Assembly (NCBI RefSeq): GCF_019059575.1
Contig: NW_024881711.1
Coordinates: 434,001-498,000, forward strand
Length of the DNA: 64,000 nucleotides
Direction: 5' to 3'
Source: Amphibalanus amphitrite
Taxonomy: Eukaryota > Arthropoda > Thecostraca > Balanomorpha > Balanidae
The notes below the pieces were generated by a model. The model was not told where the DNA came from. It saw only the letters and a program-made list of their open reading frames with translations, and ran no database searches. Position numbers and translations under genes: made by a program. This document shows positions 22,301-31,600 of this stretch, piece by piece. How positions within the stretch are numbered: position 1 is the first letter of the stretch; the number at the start of each line of letters is the position of its first letter.

Positions 22301-24156
22301 CTCGCTCCGCAGCGGAGCGAGCGCGGCAGTGCGCGCGTCCAGCAGCCTCGGCCGCCGGGGCCGGCTCACCTGTAGAAGAGCACGTACGCCTGGCAGGACT
22401 GGACGGTGTCGGCGCCGACCTCTGTCACGTACTGGTCGTCATACTCGTACCAGGCGCCGGACGGCTCGTTGAGCGCGTAGGCGGTGTAGTGTCCGGCGCC
22501 GGCGGTGCCGTGGTGGCAGACGACGGCCGCCAGGTCGTACACGGTTACCTGGCCGCGACTCTGTCGGTGAAGGTAGGGCGCCATGTCCAGGCCCACCAGC
22601 GGAAACTCCACCTGCGTGCCCAGCTTCGTGGAGAACACCAGCTCGTGGCGGAACCGCTTCAGGTGGATGGTGAGCACCTCGGGCAGCTCCAGCACGCGGC
22701 ACACCTTCAGGCCGTTCCGCAGCTTCTTGCACCCGCCGCAGCTGTACATGTTGTCGCCCTTCAGCTCGTCAGAGGAGAAAAACGACGCCAGACAGTCGTG
22801 CAGCGAGACGCTGGGTCCGGAGAACCAGGATGCCAGCCACGACCACAGCCACGGCCCCCAGGCCTGGCGGGCGTTCAGCTGCACGCAGGCGGCGCCGCGG
22901 CCGCCGGCCGGCTGGGCGTGCAGCACAGACAGGTGCTCGCGGCTGGGGATGGCCAGCGACAGGTCCTGGAAGGTCTCGCGCGTGGCCGACACGCCGTTAC
23001 AGGTCAAGCACTGCACCGACGACAGGATGCGCCCGTCGAACACATCACAGACGATGCTGCGGTAGCGCAGCCGCCGGCCGGGCCGCGGCGCGCCCACCGC
23101 CGGCGACGCAGAGCGCGCCGGGCTCGGCGGCGCCGACGGCTCGGCCGGCAGCAGTGGCGCCGACTCGGCGTCGGCAAACTCCATGTCGTCGGCGGCCGGG
23201 AGCGGCGCCGAGCGCTGGGTGTACACGTGGCGGCGGCGGCGGCGGCGCGGCGCCGCCGACTCGCTGTCGCTGGAGCGCTCACTGACGCCCGAGTCGGCCG
23301 TCTCGTAGTCACCGTCAGTCTCGGCGTCTGAGAGCGCAGAGTCCGAGGCGCTCGCGTCGCCGCCGTCTGGCTCGGTTGACCGCTCGGCGTCATCCTCAGG
23401 CCGCCAGGCCGCCGGTCGGCGCAGCTCGTCGTGCAGCACGTCCATAAAGCAGCGCAGGAACTCCTGGCTGTCGTGCTGCTGGAAGCCGCGGAACTGCGGG
23501 TGCGCGGAGCGCATCGCCTGCAGCACGGCCGTAGGCGCCAGGCAACTGACGCGCCGCCGGCTCCAGATCTGTTGCACCAGGCGCAGGTAGGCGCGCGCCA
23601 GGCCCGGCTTCCGGTCGGTGGGCACCAGCCGCTCGCAGTCGAGAAAGTAGCGCGTCAGTGGCGGCAGATTGGAGAGCGCCTGCAGCGCCGCGTTCATGTA
23701 GCACGTGTTACCGATGTTGCGCAGGCCGGTCAGTCCGCATGGCGGCTCGGCGTCGCTCTGCTCGTCGTCGTCCTCGCTGGAGCCCACGTCGGCCACGTCC
23801 ACCTGATCGACGGCGACGGGCGCACCGGCGCCGCTCACCGGCGGCACGTTGTTCTCCAGGTAAACCTCCGTCTGGCAGTTATAGCACCAGACGCGCATGG
23901 TGGTCACGTTGAGCGCCAGGCAGTGATGCGGCAGCTGGCGGTGGTGCTCGGCGCTGTGGTCCTCCCGATCGCCGCAGCCGAGCTTGGCGCAGCCGGCGTG
24001 CAGGCAGAGCCACAAGTTGGGCTGTTGACGGCCGCACCAGTCGCAGGCGCCGGAGCGCCGGCGCGCCTCCACGTCTGTCGGCGTCAGCTCCGACCCGATA
24101 GAGGTCACGTGTGCGCATCGACTGCGGCACGGCGCCGACAGCGGCTGTTTCGACAT
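7203..24156 (-). CDS. USP20/33: Ubiquitin carboxyl-terminal hydrolase USP20/USP33 family, gene span
   Basis: This cysteine deubiquitinase gene has exons at 24156-22370, 8845-8332, 7955-7833 and tentatively 7310-7203. Joined, they give about 843 codons (human USP20/33 have about 910-940). Domain order is ZnF-UBP (about residues 10-95), an acidic linker, the split USP catalytic domain (about 141-596), DUSP1 (about 625-715) and DUSP2 (about 730-805), which is the architecture of the USP20/USP33 (VDU) subfamily. Known family members act on VHL/HIF, receptor-trafficking and signalling substrates. All intron phases agree (phase 2, 0, 0). The catalytic core is one exon, while the DUSP exons lie beyond a 13.5-kb intron full of transposons. 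It is head-to-head with Caprin. The first in-frame ATG is at 24156, and a TGA lies shortly upstream. Confidence 0.92.
7492..7832. repeat. 37-bp minisatellite carrying the USP exon 3 splice donor in every unit
   Basis: About nine head-to-tail units of 37 bp (one 34 bp, one 46 bp) start exactly at the exon 3 donor and run into the intron. On the minus strand each unit ends in CACCCG followed by GTCAGTG, the same six exon bases and donor as the real boundary at 7833/7832. The unit farthest from the exon ends CACCCG|GTAAGT (about 7487-7498), a better consensus donor than the others. Confidence 0.9.
7833..7955 (-). CDS. USP20/33: USP20/33 exon 3: end of DUSP2
   Basis: A 41-codon exon between acceptor TGTTCTCAG|GTACGG (start 7955) and donor CACCCG|GTCAGT (end 7833), phase 0 on both sides. 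The peptide contains LPAELWAYLKAIYGGGPDL followed by PPPAVRHEHP, matching the end of the second DUSP of USP20/33 (EETWNFLQSIYGGGPE in the human protein). Both splice sites sit in tandem arrays that duplicate them, so which copy is used cannot be settled from sequence alone. The copies given here keep the frame and the conserved residues. Confidence 0.85.
7956..8115. repeat. 50-bp minisatellite carrying the USP exon 3 splice acceptor
   Basis: Three 50-bp units plus a partial one contain, on the minus strand, TGTTCTCAGGTACGG followed by GGCTCTGACCAC. That is the polypyrimidine tract, the AG, and the first bases of exon 3. The words recur at 7951, 8001, 8051 and in a short form near 8075-8100. 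Confidence 0.88.
8200..8331. repeat. 49-bp tandem repeat at the USP exon 2 splice donor
   Basis: Two units of about 49 bp plus degenerate 6-bp GTCAGT words follow the exon 2 donor. On the minus strand each unit contains TCAGTGTCAGGTCAGT, repeating the CAG|GTCAGT junction found at 8332/8331. Confidence 0.8.
8332..8845 (-). CDS. USP20/33: USP20/33 exon 2: DUSP1 and start of DUSP2
   Basis: The acceptor is TCTCCACAG|GAAGTC (exon starts at 8845) and the donor GTGCCGCAG|GTCAGT (exon ends at 8332). The join with exon 1 reads YVLFYRKSCEAS, as in USP20/33. The sequence continues LLPYYVSRQWISRFNTFAEP, IDNTDFLCRHGG and ALGGGP, the DUSP signature, then WEAWARGRDVEPPGTIDN, which begins DUSP2. It adds 171 codons and ends in phase 0. 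The intron right after the donor is a minisatellite whose units repeat CAGGTCAGT. Confidence 0.92.
8846..9891. other. USP intron 1, right part: AT-rich repeat-derived sequence
   Basis: No exon is recognised. It contains a poly-C/poly-A tract (9011-9038) and a region rich in TCAAGGTCA-type words (9105-9170, 9300-9325, 9770-9800) that recur in other repeats of the window. A 116-codon frame at 9273-9623 has no family resemblance and lies in this repeat. Confidence 0.5.
9892..12249. mobile_element. hAT-type TIR element with 8-bp target duplication CTGTTAGT
   Basis: The ends are CAGGGGCGGCGCCA (9892) and TGGCGCCGCCCATG (12249), directly flanked on both sides by CTGTTAGT (9884-9891 and 12250-12257). 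An 8-bp duplication with a CAGGGGCGG-type end fits hAT. The 2.36-kb interior has poly-G hairpins (GGGGGCGTTTAACGCCCCC) and a second dispersed repeat (about 10085-10690), but no transposase I can recognise, so it is probably non-autonomous. Confidence 0.85.
10085..10690 (+). repeat. Dispersed repeat family, copy in + orientation (partner at 42280-42975)
   Basis: Blocks such as AACGCCCCCAGCCGATA..., CGCAGCGAAACGCACGAGG, CCTGAAATCGGGCTTTCAGT and TGGTCGTGAAGTAGTCACGA recur in the same order on the opposite strand at 42280-42975. The two copies are clearly homologous with small indels. It is non-coding and contains TCAAGGTCAGGTCA words. Confidence 0.75.
12740..13033. repeat. Repeat copy with an unoccupied TTAA site
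   Basis: This stretch (GAGCTCAGTTTTTAAACTAG..., CTATCAAACTGCCATCTCG, TGTGATAGAACACA) is homologous to 20920-20972 plus 21466-21720. There the same sequence is interrupted at TTAA by a 493-bp MITE; here the TTAA is empty. A short (TA)n tract lies at about 12872-12895. Confidence 0.8.
14810..16260. repeat. Degenerate ~30-bp tandem repeat inside the hAT element
   Basis: Units built around GGGGCCCTCAGAGACGCCGG and related words (for example GTGTGGGGCCCTTAGAG) succeed one another with substantial divergence. The array is interrupted at 15634-16013 by a MITE and resumes after it with the same unit. Confidence 0.7.
15634..16013. mobile_element. TA-flanked MITE, copy 1 (380 bp)
   Basis: The TIR CAGCCCTCAGCAGACTGCG at the left matches a GCAGAGGGCTG-type right end, with TA on both sides (15632-15633 and 16014-16015). 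A second copy with the same ends and closely matching interior is at 61848-62224. The TA duplication suggests mobilisation by a Tc1/mariner-type transposase. Internal frames are not coding. Confidence 0.88.
16430..17400. repeat. ~55-65-bp tandem repeat inside the hAT element
   Basis: About 15 diverged units carry the words CATCAGTCTCAGGGGCCTC, TCTGACTAGTGTGGATAG and AGGGCCTCCCAGACC. Open frames across it are products of the repeat. Confidence 0.8.
17605..18390. repeat. Right part of the host hAT with poly-G hairpins
   Basis: From GGTATTCC onward the sequence matches 37770-38190 closely (CTACCGTTTTGGCA, AAGGTTTTAATCTGCC and GTTGCCGAGCCAGTGAAA words). Two poly-G/poly-C inverted pairs at 17925-17985 would fold into a hairpin. 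No gene. Confidence 0.7.
19599..19670 (+). repeat. tRNA-like segment (SINE-head-like), left arm
   Basis: A-box-like TGGCCAAGTGG at about 19606 and B-box-like CGTTCGATTCT lie about 45 bases apart, with a CCTC...GAGG stem between them. The 72-bp length fits a tRNA, but I could not fit a convincing full cloverleaf with acceptor stem. I take it as a tRNA-derived SINE promoter rather than a functional tRNA gene. Confidence 0.5.
20413..20484 (-). repeat. tRNA-like segment (SINE-head-like), right arm
   Basis: The inverted partner of 19599-19670, with the same A-box word. The B-box reads AGTTCGGTTCT and the stem CCTC...GAGG is preserved although the loop between differs. It reads toward the palindrome centre. 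Confidence 0.5.
20973..21465. mobile_element. TTAA-flanked MITE (piggyBac-type target site), copy 1
   Basis: The TIRs are AGGGACCCTCCCACCTT at both ends (right end AAGGTGGGAGGGTCCCT), bounded by TTAA at 20969-20972 and 21466-21469. The TTAA duplication is characteristic of piggyBac-type transposition. The 493-bp interior is non-coding and shared with copies at 29344-29807 and 29812-30278. The paralogous empty site is at 12740-13033. Confidence 0.9.
21466..22369. other. USP intron 1, left part
   Basis: The continuation of the interrupted repeat (to about 21720) is followed by the right end of the AGGGGAGACC-TIR family (to 22190) and about 180 bp of intron next to the exon 1 donor. A 25-bp inverted repeat (CGCTCGCTCCG...CGGAGCGAGCG) lies at about 22290-22322. 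No exon seen. Confidence 0.6.
22370..24156 (-). CDS. USP20/33: USP20/33 exon 1: ZnF-UBP and complete USP catalytic domain
   Basis: The exon encodes 595 residues plus two bases of the next codon. The N-terminal zinc finger shows CxxxCxH and CDWCG...NLWLCL...GCG, then HHCLALNVTTMRVWCYNC. The Cys box is GLRNIGNTCYMNAALQAL with catalytic Cys152. QQHDSQEFL is at about 226-234. Zinc-ribbon CxxC pairs are at about 383/386 and 473/476. The His box is GAGHYTAYALN with His556, and WYEYDDQYV carries the catalytic Asp near 573. A Ser/Asp/Glu and Arg-rich insert (about 245-365) splits the catalytic domain. The ORF appears to end at YVLFYR-stop, but TACAG|GTGAGC at 22370/22369 is a good donor and the codon is completed in exon 2. 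The ATG context has G at -3. Confidence 0.94.
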
Positions 24157-25559
24157 AGCGCTCAGAGTCCGGCCGGCGCCGCCTGCAACACGCCACAGAC
24201 GACAGCGACTGTCAAAGTGGTGCGGCACGAATCACACTTGGACCATATCACATTTTATTGAATAGTGCACACAAAACAACTATCTCTTCGGTATGCTCGC
24301 TCAGGGCAGTTGGTGAACAAGCCAACCAAGCTGATCGTCAGTTTTCAACACCAACTCGCCTGCGGCACAGGCCCCAGTGCCCTTGCGGCATTGCAACATT
24401 TATCAAATTCCTCTCGTTCTCACAGCAAGTCAGGACATTCGCAAAGAAAACGATCCAGTGTGGCAAACCAATTGTTGCTTAGAGGTCAGCGCCGAGTGAA
24501 GCCCAGAGTCCAGCGGCACGACTAAGACGTGGCAGAGGAAAACCTGACCGCAACTGTTCCCTCGTCAACGGTTGACTACGGCAATCTACCAAGGGACTGG
24601 CGCATGGACGACGTTATCAAAACGTCATCTTTTCAAAAATTAGTGTTCATCTTTCCAAAATCGTGATTTCCTCACTTCAGAGTGAAATTGGCTTCATCGT
24701 TGTCAAAAATAGCAGAATCGTTGCCATTTTTGGCACGTTTGACAAAAAAAGCACATGCTAAAAATGACAACGATTGACCAAACCTCCCCCGACTGATGTC
24801 AATGTCACACAGCTGAGCGGTCGACTGTCCCATATCTAGATTCAGGATGTCAAACAATATAAAATTATACAAAATTTGTTTTAAAAGTGAGTCAAACTTT
24901 TTCTGAACATTTACCGTTGAATCTACATCAACATTGACACGCATTTCTGTTTCAGGAGCAATTCAATTAGTGAATTATTATTGAATTAGTGTTTAGATTT
25001 TAGAGTCTGGCTGTGATGTCACTCGAAATGAACCGGTTGAAAATTAGTGAGTGTTGGATAATTCCGAGCATATTGACCTGAAAATGTCCTTAACCGTAAC
25101 TACCGTATTTATATTACTTTTACGACTGGGAAGTACCTAACCGACGATTAAAAATTCCAAATTCCAGAATCACAGATCACAGCAAAGTGCGCCAGTATGA
25201 GAACACTTAGTGAGATATGGCAGCACTATTTGCGTGAAGTTAAGTATCAGGGAAATGTTATTTGCAAAAGACGAAATATTATTCAAAGTGACGTCATATT
25301 AAATACCTTAAATGCTGACAGAGGTCTTGACACTTGCTATATGCCAAATGACCTTTGTCCCATTCACAACAACGTATGGTTAAGAAAGGTAAAAATTGCA
25401 GTACCTAACAAATAGGCACAAATAGATACGCAATGGGAAAACAGGTTAGGGAAATTCCTCTAAAGAAAGGCTTCACATGTCATATGGCAGCTGTGAGTTG
25501 CTGTGAAGTTCACTTCCGTCGTCTCGCGGGGGCGCTCGTGCGTTGCTTTCTTTACCAAA
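24157..25559. promoter_or_regulatory. Intergenic region between divergent USP20/33 and Caprin
   Basis: The 1.4-kb stretch separates the two start codons and must hold both 5' UTRs and promoters unless undetected 5' exons exist. It is AT-rich in the middle, with only a short pyrimidine-rich GC patch before the Caprin ATG (about 25510-25555). I see no clear TATA box at a sensible distance from either ATG. The region 24600-24930 has TIR-like words but no defined element. Confidence 0.45.
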
Positions 25560-25670
25560 ATGCCTTCCGTCGAAGTCAAGCAGGAAAACATGGCTTCTGA
25601 GAACGCCGATCCCTTCCAAAAGGCTATGACATATCTTAAATTCAAGATCAAGAATATGGAGCAGCGTAAA
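25560..25670 (+). CDS. CAPRIN: Caprin exon 1
   Basis: The exon starts at ATG 25560 (context accaaaATGcc) and ends AAA|GTAAGT at 25670/25671. It encodes 37 residues ending in KAMTYLKFKIKNMEQRK, the beginning of the Caprin coiled coil (human: KKIRNLEKKK). The donor is near-consensus and the phase is 0. Confidence 0.85.
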
Positions 25671-28600
25671 GTAAGTAAAACGGGCGTAGGAAACTGTTCC
25701 GATTTTGCGCCATATTGGTCTACTATTACGGGTTTCTTTGTCGTTAGGGACCACGTGTAGCAGGCAAAAATACGCTGAATATTTATGCTTGGATTTATTT
25801 GCGGATTCATCAGTCATTCTGGAATGGTACCATCAACACTTAAAAGTAAATCTTTGTTTATAAAGGGTATGTAGGTAGTCTGTCTTAAAAGTAACGTGCA
25901 GTGACTGTGGATCCATCAAGCCTGACCGATGAAGGACTGCCAAGTTTGAGTTGATGGATCCATTGTCACTTTGCTTCTTCTTCTTCTTCTTCTTCTTCAT
26001 GGATTAGGGCGCGTAACTGTCACTTTGCGTGGTACCTACTTTTAAGACAGACTTACAGTTGGTACTTAGACTGTACAGTCTGTCTTAAAATGGTACCTAC
26101 TTTGGTGGTGGTACCTACTTTTCAGACAGACTGTACAGTCGGTACTTTTAAAACAGACTGAACAGTCTGTCTTAAAAGTACCGTGCAAAGTACCTACCGG
26201 TGGATCCATCAAGTCTGACCGAGGATTCCTACCTTGTAAGCCCTGTCACATACAAGTATGGCCGGCTGCCGCCTTTGGGCCCTACCAATCATTTTTGGAA
26301 AATGACACCCCTGCACAGAGGTCAACTTGGGGTCATCACAGAGCTCAATTGGAGGTCATAGAGGTCATGTGGGACACGTCAGGTCACAGGTCAGCTTGGG
26401 GTCATCAGAGAGGTCACAGAGGTCATATGGGACACGTCAGGTCACAGAGGTCAACTTGGGGTCATCACAGAGCTCAATTGGAGATCATCTGGGACATGTC
26501 AGGTCACAGAGGTCAGCTCGGAGTCATGAGAGAGCTCAATTGGAGGTCATATGGGACATGTCAAGTCACAGACATCAACTGGGGTCATCATAGAGGTTAC
26601 ATAGAGGTCACAGAGGTCATATGGGACACGTTAGGTCACAGAGATCAACTTGGGGTCATCACAGAGCTCAATTTGAGATCATCTGGGACACGTCAGGTCA
26701 CAGAGGTCAGCTTGGGGTTATCAGAGAGGTCACTTAGCAGTCACAGGGGTCATATGGGACATGTCAGGTCACAGAGGTCAACTTGGGGTCATCACAAAAC
26801 TCAATTGGAGGTCATCTGGGACATGTCAGGTCACAGAAGTCAGCTTGGAGTAATGAGAGAGCTCAATTGGAGGTCGCGGAGGTCATCTGAGACACGGCAG
26901 ATCACAGAGGTCAACTGGGGTCATCACAGAGCTCAACTGGAGGTCATGGGGGTCATCTGGGACACGTTGTTTTTGGAATTGGGAGAATCTTTTGGGGATG
27001 CCCTCCGCAACGTCCAAGACTGCCTTTCTGGACTCGCCAGTAGTTGCTGGAATGGTATAAGGCTACTTTATATCTCTGAATACCCCAATGAATGTGAATA
27101 TAAGATATTATGCACCATTTTCAACACTCTCGCTGGCACGGATTGAGCCCTGACAGACGACCCATCGGTTCAAGCTCTATAACTCGCGTTAGCGTCAACG
27201 GATTGTAACCAAATTTTCAGGATCTCAAGTTCAAACAATTTTACACCTACCATCTAAATTTCGTGACCATGACCCGAATGACCTTTGACCTGTGACCTTT
27301 TCCTCAAAGCAAGGTTAACTTGCGACACAACTTACGACTGCTATTTCAAATTCGTAGCTGTGTCGCAAATCAGGCAACTTGCGACAGACTTAACTACTTA
27401 AGTAACGCTACTCATCGATTGATCCCTCCAAAAACGCCTTACTACACAACTTGCGACACGTCGCAGCTACGACGAGGCTTACGACGCTCTGGATCCCTCC
27501 AGGGGTTGTGGGTCACAAAGGAAGAAAGCATGCAAGTGAAAAATCCACCTCTTTCCCTGGCTCGGCAACTCATTTGGCAGATTAAAACCTTTATTCCAGG
27601 TTGCCAAAACGGTAGTTTCATCACTCGGCTGGGACGGAATACCTCACTTTTTTGCAAATGTTTTCTTTTTTCGTTGAAAAGGCCAATAAGATTCCGACAG
27701 CTGGCTAGTGAGCTGATATCGGCAGGCTAGCGGGCTGCTGGCGACTGGCTAGCGAGATGCTATCGACGGCTTAAGTAAGCCAATGGTGGCTAGCTGGCAA
27801 GCCGATGGCTGCTGGCTGGCGAGTCGATATCGGTAGGATTGCGAGCTGACAGCGGTTGGCTATCAAGCTGATGGCGGCCGGCCAGGAAGCCAACATCGGT
27901 GACCGGGGAAAGGGAGGCGGTGCTAAACTTCGCTAAGAAAGAAGTGACAAATGCCTGGAGGAGGAAGTGTTTGCCAAGCATCGTGCGTAAGACGCCAGCG
28001 CCTATTCCGATTGGTGTGGATCGAGCGAACGCCAGAAGTAATAGGCGTTTGCCTACAGGTGACTGTCGTATGCGAGGCGTTCCTTGGTATATTTCTCTGC
28101 TCAGTGTTTCGAATTGTTTTTCTTTTGTATGTTGTGTCAATATACGATGATGGTTTTTGTTTAAAAAAAATCACTGAAAGTTTCAAAGCGATCGTTCAGT
28201 CGGTGTAGCTATAACGAGGATTGAAACTTTTTCTGTGGTAAGGTCACTTGACCTGACGACCTGACCTTGAGAGCCCTGGGTCTGAAATTTTCACAACATG
28301 TGTAGAAAAGATGAATGAACATGTGTGCCAAAAACTGCAGGGGGGGGTGTTCAAACACCCTCCCCCCCGGCCCGATGCGGGTTAATTAGATCAAAAGTTA
28401 TAAGCGAAAAACTTTTGACCTGTTTTAAGCGAAATTTTACATCCATACCCCCCCCCCCCCCCCTAATATTGACCTAGAGCAACCAAATTGGCACAAAGGC
28501 GAGAACTCCAGGGGGCTCACTTATGACTTACCAGTTACCTACCAAATTTGGTGTTTCTATGTGCCATAGGAGCCAATCGCGAAGGGGAGGTCGCATGGAC

Positions 28601-31600
28601 CCCCCCCCCCCCCGTTAGGCCGTGTTATGAAAAATGCTCTGCCAGGGCGAGGGTTAAACTACGCAATATGAGTGGCCAACGCGTAATAAGATTCCGCGCC
28701 AAACATTATTTTATATAGAATATCGTTCGTCCTATATTAAAAGGTAGAAAATGTGTAACAAAGTTTAAATTAACCCTATCATTTAGCCTCCTCAGCTTTT
28801 TCCAAGACCAACGGCCTAGCCTCCAGAGGGTAAAAACTTTTAACCGGCGCCGGGACGGGGGGGGGGGTAAACACACACCACTACTAAGCCGTTACAATGA
28901 AGAATGTTTATCTTTAATAACTTTTGACCCAAGATAGCCACGGTATTGCTTTTGCCAGCTTTGTGCTCCTCTCGTCGGGGTGCGTCGAATGAACTATAGT
29001 TTGACTTTCAAAGATCATTTTGAAAATTTGACCGCAGGTCAAGGTCATTGAACTAAGGCGTATTCATCGCTCTAGCATGTCTCTATCAAAAGTTATGGTC
29101 AAAACTGCTAGAGACCTTCCATGACCTGAGATGACCTCGAGGACATTACGAGGGGTCATGGGTGGAAATTTTCCGATTTTATGTGTCGTGTTTACCTGTT
29201 ATTCGATTATTTAGACTTTAGAGCAGGATTCGGCAACCTACGGCCCGCGAGTCTCCATTCAAATTTGATTTCCCGTTGAATACAGCATGCGAAACGCAGA
29301 ACGTTTGGTTGACTGCAGTGCAGATAACAATTGATGAGGTTAAAGGGACCCTCCCACCTTCAAAAAAGTTAATGAATTGGCATGAAAGTGATGTCGCTCG
29401 GTTCAGAAAGAGCAAAAACGAATATCTACCAAATTTCATCGAAAAATATTCACCGGTTTTCAAGATACTAGACTTTTACTTTTGTTTACTTTTTGGGATC
29501 TCTGCTGTTCCTAGCGACTTTATTTGAAAGTGCGGCATTTGTTGCGCGCAAAGCAGCATATACCACCGCGTGCTACAAAACGTTTTAGTCAAACATTTAA
29601 CGGACGTTCGAAAGCCTGATGTCATCAGATTCCCGTAATGGTTAAGAGATAGGGACCACGCTGGTCCCACCCTGCAAGTAAAGGGAAGAAATTTCTTGAA
29701 CACCATAAAGCTGCGGGGGTTGCAACCAGGATAAATGGTGGTTTCTGAGCCTGGCCGCAAACTTGGCTATCTCAACTCAAAACTAATGTTAAGGTGGGAG
29801 GGTCCCTTTAAAGAGACCCTCCCACCTTCAAAAAAGTTAATGAATTGGCATGAAAGTGATGTCGCTCGGTTCAGAAAGAGCAACAACGAATATCTACCAA
29901 ATTTCATCGAAAAATATTCACCGGTTTTCAAGATATTAGACTTTTACTTTTGTTTACTTTTTGGGATCTCCGCTGTTCCTAGGGACTTTATTTGAAAGTG
30001 CGGCATTTGTTGCGCGCAAAGCAGCATATACCACCGCGTGCTACAAAACGTTTTAGTCAAACATTTAACGGACGTTCGAAAGCCTGATGACGTCATCAGA
30101 TTCCCGTAATGGTTAAGAGATAGGGACCACGCTGGTCCCACCCTGCAAGTAAAGGGAAGAAATTTCTTGAACACCATAAAGCTGCGGGGGTTGCGACCAG
30201 GATAAATGGTGGTTTCTGAGCCTGGCCGCAAACTTGGCTATCTCAACTCAAAACTAATGTTAAGGTGGGAGGGTCCCTTTAACGTCTCAGACGAGTGTGG
30301 CGACCAACAGAATGTGTCCGTATAAGTTAGGGAGCCGTAGCGACGCCCCTGATTAAAACCACTGGCAAAAACCAGTTTTGCCTTTCCCTTCAAACCCTGG
30401 TTTAAACCGGTTTAAACCAGGTCTTGGCTGAAATTGATAGCCCTGCTTGTACTCCGTCGTTACCTTTGCCTGACGTGCGCATGGCCGGTGGCGCTGCAGA
30501 AAAACCTGACGGCCATAAAGGAGAAGCTGGACGCTGGCCTGGAGAAGCAGCTGGAGGTGGAGCAGGTGCAGGCGGCCGCCAAGCTGCCCGAGGTGGCCGG
30601 CAACATCACCTTCCTGGAGCAGACGCTGGCGCGCCTGCAGACCCACCACGACGAGCACGCCAAGCTCGACCGGCAGCGCAAACAGGCCGCCAAACAGGAG
30701 CGGCTGCAGCACGACCTGGAGCGCGTGCGGCGCATCCTGATGCTCCAGGTCAGTCGGCAGCAGGGCAGAGGGTCGTCAGCTCACGCGCTGAGTCGCTGCT
30801 CGCCAGAGAAGTTTGCATGACTGATGTATCGTTATGTGGCGGTGCTTGTGTACTGCGCTGTGTCGGTGTTTGTGTATCGCTCTGTGGCGGTGTTTGTGTT
30901 TGTGTACGGCGCTGTGTCGGTGTTTGTGTATCGCTCTGTGGCGGTGTTTGTGTTTGTGTACGGCGCTGTGTCGGTGTTTGTGTATCGCTCTGTGACGGTG
31001 TTTGTGTATCGCTCTGTGTCGACTGTTGGTGTTTGTGTACTGCGCTGTGTCGGTGTTTGTGTATCGCTCTGTGGCGGTGTTTGTGTATCGCTCTGTGGCG
31101 GTGTTTGTGTATCGCTCTGTGGTGGTGTTTGTGTTTGTGTACGGCGCTGTGTCGGTGTTTGTGTATCGCTCTTTGTCGGTGTTTGTGTATCGCTCTGTGT
31201 CGACTGTTGGTGTTTGTGTACTGCGCTGTGTCGGTGTTTGTGTATCGCTCTGTGTCGACTGTTGGTGTTTGTGTACTGCGCTGTGTCGGTGTTTGTGTAT
31301 CGCTCTGTGTCGGCTGTGACGGCCGATGCTGTTGGGGATGGGAGGGATACTGCTATCTGGAATTGGAGCGGGCGGTCTCTACACTGTACACTGTGAACTG
31401 GGCGGCCACGGGCTGACCGCAGCGGGCGCTGGACAGTGGACACTGTGGACGGACCCTGCAGGGAAGTGCTACTGCTCACTGACGCCCCGTCCCCAGGACA
31501 CACTGATGGGCATCGATGACCGTGTGCGAGAGGATCTGCTGGCGGGCGCGCGCGGCGCCCCGCAGCTGAGCGACGCGGCGCTGCAGCAGATTGACACCAT

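Noticed and set aside
22489-23331. 280-codon open frame on the + strand
   Set aside because: It is antisense to USP20/33 exon 1. The GC-rich codon bias of that exon opens several shadow frames, and the minus frame has clear catalytic motifs.
26295-27146. 283-codon open frame
   Set aside because: It lies in the AGGTCA minisatellite, has no ATG at its start, and its repetition follows the DNA unit.
30832-31503. 223-codon Thr/Gln-rich frame (minus) and Val/Cys-rich frames (plus)
   Set aside because: Translations of the GT-rich minisatellite in Caprin intron 2.
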